Shown here: piece by piece, positions 1 through 6,200 of the stretch
Layout: every line of letters begins with the position of its first letter
How positions within the stretch are numbered: the stretch's first letter is position 1
NCBI GenBank assembly: GCA_004557805.1
Contig: SFFS01000054.1
Coordinates: 1-16,438, forward strand
Reading direction: 5' to 3'
DNA: 16,438 nt
Source of the DNA: Clostridiales bacterium
GTDB lineage: Bacteria > Bacillota > Clostridia > Christensenellales > Aristaeellaceae
Position numbers and translations under genes: made by a program
Notes under the pieces: model-generated
Databases searched by the model: none
Seen by the model: the letters and a program-made list of their open reading frames with translations, nothing else
What the model was told of the DNA's origin: nothing

Positions 1-670
1 CGGTATTGATCGCCGGAAAAACGGATGCGTAAAAGCTCTGGCTGACATTGATGACCAGCAGTCCGTACGGCTCGTTCGTTTTCAGGTCGCGCAGCTGTTT
101 GGTCACCGATACGAGCCTTCGCCCCGCATCCTCCGCATCCCGCCCCTGCAGCACGTCAAAGAGAAAATAACACTCTTTTCCGCGCGCATCTATTGTGCGC
201 TGATACCATTCCTCTTTCTCATAATCCGACAGTTCCAGTGCGAGGGACTGCGTGCCGCTCATGTTGCGGTAACGGTATTTAAATCCGTCCCAGTTAAACA
301 GGTAAATCGACGCGTCCGTATTATTGATACACAGAAGCCGCAGCGCCTCGGTTATGCGATAGGTATCCCCCGCGTCGAGATAAGGAGAACGGGCGTTTCT
401 CTTTTTTGTCAGCATCTGCTGAATCGTCTGATCAGAAAGAATCCATCGCGCAAGATTCTCAATATTCTTCGTTTGAATATCAATCGTGCTGCTGGCCATG
501 TCCAGGTTAGTCGCAATCACCTCAGCCGAACGCGCCATCGTCATTCTGTAAGTGCTGAAAACGGATACCAGCGTCATTACAATCAGGGGAATGATCCCGA
601 TCAACAGGCACGCACGAAGAAAACGTGTTCTGATATGCTGTGTGCGAAACCGCTCGCGGATTCTCTGCAT
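1..670 (-). CDS. YesM-like two-component sensor histidine kinase, N-terminal part
   Basis: The gene reads leftward and is cut by the window start, so only the first 223 codons are seen. The protein starts with a short basic cytoplasmic tail, then a hydrophobic membrane segment at about residues 18-39, then a long extracytoplasmic domain with features of a Cache-type sensor (helical 'NIENLARWILSD' stretch, then 'DYEKEEWYQ' and 'GLLVINVS' near the edge). The HAMP, histidine kinase and ATPase domains would lie outside the window, so the kinase call rests on the N-terminal architecture and the context. In this family (YesM/LytS-type HPK7) the sensor pairs with a YesN-like AraC response regulator and usually controls sugar uptake genes. 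Two ATGs are possible, at 676 and 670. The AGGAGG at 679-684 lies 2 bases from the first and 8 bases from the second, so 670 is preferred. It sits 79 bases after the permease gene and has its own promoter. Confidence 0.78.
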   Translation of the reverse strand, partial: MQRIRERFRTQHIRTRFLRACLLIGIIPLIVMTLVSVFSTYRMTMARSAEVIATNLDMASSTIDIQTKNIENLARWILSDQTIQQMLTKKRNARSPYLDAGDTYRITEALRLLCINNTDASIYLFNWDGFKYRYRNMSGTQSLALELSDYEKEEWYQRTIDARGKECYFLFDVLQGRDAEDAGRRLVSVTKQLRDLKTNEPYGLLVINVSQSFYASVFPAINT

Positions 671-712
671 TTTCATCCCCTCCTGCACAAAGAAACGAGA
701 AAAAGCGAAAGC

Positions 713-742
713 ATTATACCATGCCTTCGCCGTTTGTTTCAA
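713..742 (-). promoter_or_regulatory. Promoter for the YesM-like sensor gene
   Basis: On the minus strand TTGAAA (737-742) and a perfect TATAAT (713-718) are separated by 18 bases, 43 bases before the chosen start of the sensor gene. This suggests the sensor can be made independently of the transporter operon upstream of it. Prediction from sequence only. Confidence 0.6.
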
Positions 743-749
743 CCGATTG

Positions 750-1586
750 TCAGCCTTTAACAGCGCCGCTGCTCAGGCCCGCGATGATTTTCTTGTTCAG
801 CACAAGATACAAAAGCAGCGTCGGGAACACCGACATGCAAATCGCCGCAAACGAGGGGCCCCACTCGCGCGCGCCCTTCGCATCCAGGAACGTAGAAAGC
901 CCGACCTGCAGCATCCGGCGCGTTGCCGAGGAAACAAATGTCTGCGAAATCAGCAGGTCGTTCCAGATATTGACGAACGCGAGCATGATAATCGTAACAT
1001 AACCATTGACGGACATCGGAAGAACGATATACACAAACGTCCTATATATGCTGCATCCGTCAATAACCGAGGCTTCCAGCACTTCATCCGGAAGATAACG
1101 ATAGAACCCGGTCAGCAAATACACCGACATGGAAATATTCGTGCTGAACACGATAATCAACGCCCAGAGGCTGTTGAGCAACCGCAGCTGCTGGAACATC
1201 AGGAACTGCGGCAGCAGCAGCACGAACGACGGAATGAACATTCCCAGCCGCACATAGAACAGCACGGCCCCGCTGAGCCGCCAGCGCATCTTTGTAATGG
1301 CAAACCCCAGCATCGCGCTGAACGCCCAAAGGATCAGAATCGAGGTGAACGTAACCACTACGGTATTGCGGAACAGAACGCCAATATCGGCCATCTGATA
1401 CGCCTTAATGTAGTTTTCAAAGTAAAGCGATTTGGGCAGCGCGAACATCGACTGACCAAACTCGGCGTTCGTTTTGAAGGAGCTGATAAGCATCCACACA
1501 AACGGATACACATTGCTGATAAGCAGCAGACACAGCAAAAACCCCAGCAGGATCCGCACCGGATGCACGCGTTTTCTTTCGGCCAT
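750..1586 (-). CDS. Carbohydrate ABC transporter permease, MalG-like (CUT1)
   Basis: The protein is 278 residues, the normal size for a CUT1 inner permease subunit, with about six membrane segments beginning at residues 11-35. The cytoplasmic EAA loop that docks on the transport ATPase is visible as 'LEASVIDGCSIYRTF' followed by 'IVLPMS', which places it in the binding-protein-dependent permease family. It would form a heterodimer with the neighbouring MalF-like subunit and move an oligosaccharide or monosaccharide across the membrane. The reading frame is open further upstream to 1637, but the start at 1586 is chosen because AAGGAGG lies 9 bases before it. That RBS is inside the end of the upstream permease gene, and the two genes are 1 base apart, so translation is probably coupled. 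No ATPase gene is present here; in Bacillota such systems often share an MsmX-type ATPase encoded elsewhere. Confidence 0.93.
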   Translation of the reverse strand: MAERKRVHPVRILLGFLLCLLLISNVYPFVWMLISSFKTNAEFGQSMFALPKSLYFENYIKAYQMADIGVLFRNTVVVTFTSILILWAFSAMLGFAITKMRWRLSGAVLFYVRLGMFIPSFVLLLPQFLMFQQLRLLNSLWALIIVFSTNISMSVYLLTGFYRYLPDEVLEASVIDGCSIYRTFVYIVLPMSVNGYVTIIMLAFVNIWNDLLISQTFVSSATRRMLQVGLSTFLDAKGAREWGPSFAAICMSVFPTLLLYLVLNKKIIAGLSSGAVKG

Positions 1587-1587
1587 C

Positions 1588-2475
1588 TCAGTTCGCCTCC
1601 TTCTTATCAAAAAGATTGACAATCGAAGTGAACACAAGCGTCAGCAGCAGCGCAACAATCGCAACCGTACTTCCGTAACCATACTTCCACTGCTTGAACG
1701 CGACCTTATACATGTAAATGGAAAGCGTTGTGGTCGCATAGCCCGGCCCGCCTTTGGTAAGGATTTTCGGCATGTCGTATACGCGCAGCGAATGCATAAT
1801 CGCAAGCACGATGCACATAATGATAACCGGACGTATGATCGGGATGACAATGTGCCGGATGACCTGAAGCGCATTCGCGCCGTCGATGCGCGCCGCCTCT
1901 TCCAGTTCGGACGGAACGTCGATCAGGCCCGCATAGAAGATGATCGCATAGTAACCGATGCCCTTCCACAGCTCGGCGGCGCAAACCGCCCACATCGCCG
2001 TGGAAGAATGGCCGATCCACGGCATCACCTTACTTTCCAGACCAATCGCAGCGAGGATGCTGTTGAGCAGGCCGTATTGCGGCGAAATCTCATAGATTTT
2101 CGCCCAAAGCGCCGCGGCGGCCACGCCAGGAATTACGACAGGCAGATAAACGATCGTGCGCGCGGTGTTGACAAACCGCTTCGTCGTGCCGTATCGCAGC
2201 AGCAGCGCGGCAAAGAAGCCGAGAAGAATCCAGCCGGTGCCGGTCACGAGCAGGTACTGCATGGTGACTTTGAAACTGTTGATGAAGTTTTTATCAGTGA
2301 ACAGCTTGGCATAATTGCGCAGGCCGACAAATTCAAACTTTACATGAGGCGTTCCCTCAAAGAATGTAAACCAGACAGATTCTATCATGGGATAGAAAAC
2401 GAATATCGTATACGCCAGAAGTCCCGGCAGCACAAAGAAGGCAATGGCCTTTTTATTTCTCAAAACGCGATCCAT
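1588..2475 (-). CDS. Carbohydrate ABC transporter permease, MalF-like (CUT1)
   Basis: The 295-residue protein has about six membrane segments, beginning with a hydrophobic helix right after the basic N-terminus (residues 9-32). The EAA loop is clear as 'ELEEAARIDGANALQVI' followed by 'IVIPIIRPV', and the downstream 'TKGGPGYATTTLSIYMY' is a typical MalF-type signature. It pairs with the MalG-like subunit directly downstream. An in-frame ATG also exists at 2490, but the AGGAGA that serves as RBS lies just after it and 6 bases before the ATG at 2475, so 2475 is the likely start. The gene is separated from the binding-protein gene by 124 bases holding a GC-rich stem-loop, so its expression is probably lower than that of the binding protein. 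Confidence 0.93.
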   Translation of the reverse strand: MDRVLRNKKAIAFFVLPGLLAYTIFVFYPMIESVWFTFFEGTPHVKFEFVGLRNYAKLFTDKNFINSFKVTMQYLLVTGTGWILLGFFAALLLRYGTTKRFVNTARTIVYLPVVIPGVAAAALWAKIYEISPQYGLLNSILAAIGLESKVMPWIGHSSTAMWAVCAAELWKGIGYYAIIFYAGLIDVPSELEEAARIDGANALQVIRHIVIPIIRPVIIMCIVLAIMHSLRVYDMPKILTKGGPGYATTTLSIYMYKVAFKQWKYGYGSTVAIVALLLTLVFTSIVNLFDKKEAN

Positions 2476-2553
2476 AGCAATTCTCCTCATGCATGCGAGG
2501 GAACCCGCAATGCTTCCGATTTACCGGTGGTCCAATGTGCCTTGAAACTGAAA

Positions 2554-2588
2554 TACCCGGCGGTACGGCGTATCCGCACCGCCGGGTA
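2554..2588 (-). terminator. Intercistronic stem-loop between binding protein and permeases
   Basis: A perfect 11-bp inverted repeat (2554-2564 with 2578-2588) encloses a 13-base loop that can pair further. It starts 11 bases after the stop codon of the binding-protein gene. On the minus strand it is followed by only TTT and then mixed sequence, so it looks like a partial terminator or an mRNA-stabilising hairpin rather than a full stop. Such elements commonly give more binding protein than permease in this operon type. Confidence 0.6.
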
Positions 2589-2599
2589 CAGGGCTGCGA

Positions 2600-3934
2600 T
2601 TATTCTACCGGAAAGTTCTCGTCCACGGAAGCTGCGAGTTCTTCGCAGTATTCTTCCGGAGTCATGCTGCCTTCCGCCAGCAGCTGCGCGTTGTACTGCG
2701 CAATATCCTGCGTACCCGCATCCATCTTGGCTTCAAACCACAGCGTCGGATACTTGGACTGATTCTCGAGGTGATCCATCAGCGTCTGCTGGATGGGCTC
2801 GTAGTGCTCTTCCATATCGGAGAAGTACGGCGAAAGCAGGCCGACTTCACGCTGATACGTGCCGATATTCTCGAAGAAGAAGCGAAGGAATTCATTGTTG
2901 GTGCCTTCATCGAACTTGGCCTTGCCAAGGCAGATGGCGTTGCCGCCGGACAGATCGTCCAGACCGAGCGCATATTCGAGGCTGATTTCGCTACCTTCGA
3001 TTCCCGGAGGCGTGAAGTAACCGATGTTCTCCTGGCCCATGGGGTTGGAGGACGGATCGAGGATATACACGGCGAACCATGAACCGGTGTAGATCATCGC
3101 GGCGTCGCCGTTGAGGAAGAGGGAATACTGTTCAGTGGTGCTCATGGCGTTGTACGCATCGCCCATGTAGCCCTTCTGATACATTTCCTGGCACTTCGCG
3201 GCAGCCTGAACGAAAACGTCGTCACGGAAAGACCAGCCGTCCAGGTTGCGGGAAGCCAGCTGATGGCACTCAGCGCCAGCCAGACGATTCGCATACATCA
3301 TGATCCAGCGGGTGATGCCCCAGCCGTCGGCGCCATTGGAAGCGATAGGCGTGTAGCCCGCTTCCTTCAGCTTATCGCAGACAGCCTCAAGCTCCGCCCA
3401 TGTGGTGGGAACTTCCAGTCCCAGCTCGGCAAAAATGGCCTTGTTGTAGAACATGCCGTTGGAGCAGAGCTGCGAGGGCATGGAATACAGATCGTCATAG
3501 TTGCTCAGAACATGCTTGGCGTCGATAACGCTCTGCGGCATCACGTCGGTCAGTTCAATGCCCAGCTTGGAGAAATCCTGGCTGATGTTGACCACGGCGC
3601 CCAGGTTCACAATCGCATCCAGCGCGGTGCCGTCCTCGTAGTTGAACATGTCGGGCACATCGTTGGAGGCAATGAGAATGGCCAGGCGGGAGGCGAGGTC
3701 ATTCTGCTCGCAGATTTCGAATTCATAGCTGAAATTCGGATGACCGTCAGCGATGTAAGCGTCCAGCGCAACCTTAATCATGTGCGCTTCGCTTTCGTTC
3801 TTTTCCGGCGACTGTTCGGTGACGACCTTGAATACATAGTGCGGGTCGTCATCCGCGAACGCAACGGCGTTCGCGACGCTCACGAGCATCAGGGCCGCCA
3901 TGAGCATCGCCAGAAACCTGTTGAGATGTTTCAT
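2600..3934 (-). CDS. Extracellular solute-binding protein of a sugar ABC transporter (family 1)
   Basis: The 444-residue protein fits the size and pattern of family 1 solute-binding proteins: an N-terminal lobe with 'IASNDVPDMFNYEDG', the 'YSMPSQLCSNGMFYNKAIFAELGLEVPTTWAEL' region that is characteristic of sugar binders, and 'LFLNGDAAMIYTGSWF' in the second lobe. It would capture a carbohydrate outside the cell and deliver it to the two permeases encoded downstream. The N-terminus is a signal peptide (basic start, hydrophobic residues 7-28) with a likely cleavage after 'AFA' at about residue 29. There is no lipobox cysteine near it, so unlike most Gram-positive binding proteins it does not look like a lipoprotein. 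The frame is open to 3994; the start at 3934 is chosen because AAGGAGGT lies about 10 bases before it and the signal peptide follows at once. The substrate cannot be named from the sequence. Confidence 0.93.
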   Translation of the reverse strand: MKHLNRFLAMLMAALMLVSVANAVAFADDDPHYVFKVVTEQSPEKNESEAHMIKVALDAYIADGHPNFSYEFEICEQNDLASRLAILIASNDVPDMFNYEDGTALDAIVNLGAVVNISQDFSKLGIELTDVMPQSVIDAKHVLSNYDDLYSMPSQLCSNGMFYNKAIFAELGLEVPTTWAELEAVCDKLKEAGYTPIASNGADGWGITRWIMMYANRLAGAECHQLASRNLDGWSFRDDVFVQAAAKCQEMYQKGYMGDAYNAMSTTEQYSLFLNGDAAMIYTGSWFAVYILDPSSNPMGQENIGYFTPPGIEGSEISLEYALGLDDLSGGNAICLGKAKFDEGTNNEFLRFFFENIGTYQREVGLLSPYFSDMEEHYEPIQQTLMDHLENQSKYPTLWFEAKMDAGTQDIAQYNAQLLAEGSMTPEEYCEELAASVDENFPVE

Positions 3935-3967
3935 GGGTTTGAGTACCTCCTTGTTTGATTTGTTTCG

Positions 3968-3995
3968 ATTGTAGCATCGGTTCTTCAAATGCAAA
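3968..3995 (-). promoter_or_regulatory. Possible promoter for the binding-protein/permease genes
   Basis: In the 82-base gap after the sugar kinase gene the minus strand reads TTTGCA (3990-3995), 16 bases, TACAAT (3968-3973). The -10 is good and the -35 is weak, which would suit an activated or regulated promoter. No obvious CcpA operator was found beside it. Confidence 0.45.
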
Positions 3996-4016
3996 AGTGC
4001 TAAGTTTTTTCTATTA

Positions 4017-4964
4017 TTACTGTATTTTTTCGTTGTTCCCCATAAATTCCAATACTTCCTCGCGATAGTGCGCTCCCTCCATAGGGCCTCTGCGCGTCAC
4101 GCTCAGCGCGCCTGCGGCATTGCCGATGCGCGCCGCCTCCCTCAGCGTTTTTCCCTCCAGCAGCGAAGCCAGAAACGCGCCGTCAAAGCAGTCTCCCGCG
4201 CCGGTCGGATCCACTTCCGCCACAGAGTAGGACGGAATCCGTTCATCCTTCCCGCCTGCAAGAATGCGCGCGCCATGGCTGCCATCCTTGATGACGAGCG
4301 CGTACTTATTCTTTCCGGCATATTTTTCAATCGCCGCGTCCGCCTCCATGCCGGTAATATCGATCAGTTCCTTCCGGCCGGTCAGAAGAATATCGCATTC
4401 CTCCAGCATCTGCGCAAACACCCTGCGTACCGCTTCCAGCTTCAAAAGCTCCGGCCGGATGTTTGGATCAAAGCTGACGAGTGCTCCCTTTTCTTTTGCC
4501 AGACGCGCCGCCCGCAAAACCGCTTCCCGCAGGGATTGGCTTGCCGACAGAGAGCAGCCCATCACATGAAAAATCTTCACATCGTCCAGCAGCGTTTCAT
4601 CCACTTCTTCCGGCTTGAGCGACCCTGCCGCCGCATGCGCGAAATGGAAGATGAATCCGCGGCTTCCATCCGCCGCATAGCCTACAAACGCCACGCCCGT
4701 CGTTTCATCCGCCTTTGTAACGATTCCGCGCGTAACCACGCCGTCCGCTTCCAGGCGCTGGATGTTCATTCTGCCGAAATCATCCGCGCCAACGCACGCT
4801 ACGATACCGCAGTCCGCGCCCATCCGCGCGGCCTGATCGATCATAATCGCCGGCGCGCCGCTCGGATACGGCCCATGAATGCATCCCGGCGAAAGGAACG
4901 TCTGTCCAACCTGATCCGCCATCATTTCAACAAGGATCTCCCCCACCGTCATCAGCTGCGGCAT
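4017..4964 (-). CDS. PfkB-family sugar kinase
   Basis: The 315-residue protein has the full PfkB/ribokinase layout. The start 'MTVGEILVEMM' is the first strand, 'SGAPAI' at residues 35-40 replaces the common GGAPAN sugar-contact motif, 'FDPNIRPELL' at 165-174 is the motif seen in fructokinases and 2-keto-3-deoxygluconate kinases, and 'DPTGAGD' at 252-258 is the ATP and anion-hole motif with D258 as the expected catalytic base. It phosphorylates a sugar or sugar acid with ATP in the cytoplasm, probably the compound imported by the transporter encoded just downstream. The 'FDPNxRP' motif makes a fructokinase or KDG-kinase-like activity the best guess, but the substrate is not settled. The frame is open to 5081; the ATG at 4964 is chosen because AGGAGG lies 6 bases before it and upstream residues do not resemble the family. 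It is the first gene of the sugar locus. Confidence 0.9.
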   Translation of the reverse strand: MPQLMTVGEILVEMMADQVGQTFLSPGCIHGPYPSGAPAIMIDQAARMGADCGIVACVGADDFGRMNIQRLEADGVVTRGIVTKADETTGVAFVGYAADGSRGFIFHFAHAAAGSLKPEEVDETLLDDVKIFHVMGCSLSASQSLREAVLRAARLAKEKGALVSFDPNIRPELLKLEAVRRVFAQMLEECDILLTGRKELIDITGMEADAAIEKYAGKNKYALVIKDGSHGARILAGGKDERIPSYSVAEVDPTGAGDCFDGAFLASLLEGKTLREAARIGNAAGALSVTRRGPMEGAHYREEVLEFMGNNEKIQ

Positions 4965-4998
4965 AATTTTCCTCCTGAAACAATCATGTTTTTTCTGT

Positions 4999-5027
4999 AT
5001 TATTTCACAACCGAATATTGCTGTCAA
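4999..5027 (-). promoter_or_regulatory. Promoter of the sugar kinase gene and locus
   Basis: On the minus strand a perfect TTGACA (5022-5027) is followed after 17 bases by AATAAT (4999-5004), 34 bases before the kinase start. The 4965-5137 stretch shows no other clear signal; no gene is seen in it. Confidence 0.6.
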
Positions 5028-5137
5028 TGCGGGTAAATTTCCGATCTCTGCGTCTTTTTTCCGCTGAAAGACAGCCGCCATTACAGTTCGCGGACGGGCG
5101 GATGCGGACGAACGCCGGCAGGAGCCGCGCGTGTCTG

Positions 5138-5181
5138 AAAAAAATCCCGGCGCTTCGAGCTTCCAAAGCGCCGGGATTTTT
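5138..5181 (-). terminator. Intrinsic terminator after the molybdopterin-fold genes
   Basis: A perfect 11-bp GC-rich stem (5145-5155 with 5166-5176) with a 10-base loop is flanked by A and T runs. On the minus strand the stem is followed by seven T residues (5144-5138), which makes a strong Rho-independent terminator 20 bases past the stop of the 5201-6184 gene. The symmetric flanks could also stop plus-strand transcripts. Confidence 0.9.
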
Positions 5182-5200
5182 CGGATACGCCCTAATTCTT

Positions 5201-6184
5201 TTACATCACTTCAAACACGACGTTCGCCGCCAGCGGGGAGACGCTGCCGTCCGCCGTGCGCGCGCGCACGGACAACTGATACGTTCCCGCCGCTTCCGGC
5301 ACGAAGCCGAAATGCCAGTAGACCCACTTTTCAGCCGTGGCGTTCGTAGTTTCATAGCTGGTCCAGGTTTCGCCGCCGTCGAGCGAGAATTCAACCGCTG
5401 CAATCGGCGTGCCCAAATCGTCGGCATAGCCCTCGAAGGTCACCTCGCTGCCGAGCGTGAACGCCTTCTTGACGGTGTTCATAATGGCGATTTCCGCGCG
5501 GAGCGCTTTTTCGCGCCCTTCAACCGCAGGCGTTTCCTCCTCGGCCAACAGCTCAATATCCACCACGTCGCGGGTGAAGTATTTCGCCACGGTGCGCGGA
5601 ACCCACAGCTGCGTGCCGCTGGGCAGATCGGCGTCGCCCACCTTATAGACGAGCATTGCGTCATGATCGAGCGCATATTGCAGCGGCAGCTTGGTATCAT
5701 AGCCGTCGGAACCGCGAACGGCGACGGTGTTCACGTCCTCGCTCATCTCGGCCAGCTCCAGCACGTCGGCCAGGCGCACGCCGGTGATTTTCGCATTGAC
5801 GGTCGCGGCCGCAGTGGCGCAGGAACAGAGCATGGTGCTGGTTTTCGACGGCAGCTCGCGCAGATCGACGGTATACGCCTTCGTGATCTTGCCGCCGACG
5901 TTGATGTAATAATCCGCCTTCTGCGTGCCGAAAATGAAATCGGGCTTCGCGCACACGCCGGTCACGGCCGTGCCGAAGAGGTTGAACACCTCGTCCGGCG
6001 GCGTGAGAACATCCTGATCGAAGGAGAACGTGCCCTGCACGTTGGCGACTTTGCTGTATTCCGCGCCCGTTTCATTTACGGTCACATCGCAGCCGGTTTC
6101 GGCCGCAGCGGTCTGCACAGCGCCGGAGGCCAGCATCGCGGCGCCAGCCGCCCCGGAAAGAATCCGTTTCATATCTTTCTTCAT
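5201..6184 (-). CDS. Secreted sulfite-oxidase-fold protein, haem-free paralogue of the upstream gene
   Basis: The 327-residue protein has a signal peptide (residues 1-28, cleavage likely after 'TAAA'), a central region that resembles the oxidoreductase molybdopterin-binding fold, and a C-terminal Ig-like domain of the Mo-co dimerisation type ('VTFEGYAD', 'AAVEFSLDGGETW', 'WVYWHFGFVPEAAGTY', residues 248-302). C120 in 'TMLCSC' sits where the family has its molybdenum-ligating cysteine. The later core 'DADLPSGTQLWVPRTVAKYFTRDVVDIELL' is reduced compared with the classic 'GYPLRLVVPG..GxxxVKW' pattern, so cofactor binding is uncertain. The signal peptide has no twin-arginine pair (only K6-R7). 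GGGAGGGG lies 6 bases before the ATG, in the 16-base gap after the upstream gene, so the two are surely cotranscribed. The two C-terminal domains match closely, which points to a duplication. It could be a partner subunit for the cytochrome fusion or a substrate-binding relic. Role unknown. Confidence 0.72.
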   Translation of the reverse strand: MKKDMKRILSGAAGAAMLASGAVQTAAAETGCDVTVNETGAEYSKVANVQGTFSFDQDVLTPPDEVFNLFGTAVTGVCAKPDFIFGTQKADYYINVGGKITKAYTVDLRELPSKTSTMLCSCATAAATVNAKITGVRLADVLELAEMSEDVNTVAVRGSDGYDTKLPLQYALDHDAMLVYKVGDADLPSGTQLWVPRTVAKYFTRDVVDIELLAEEETPAVEGREKALRAEIAIMNTVKKAFTLGSEVTFEGYADDLGTPIAAVEFSLDGGETWTSYETTNATAEKWVYWHFGFVPEAAGTYQLSVRARTADGSVSPLAANVVFEVM

Positions 6185-6200
6185 TGCTTTCCCCTCCCTG

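Noticed and set aside
671..760. CcpA (cre) operator near the sensor and sugar gene promoters
   Set aside because: Nothing near these promoters fits the cre consensus well enough on either strand.
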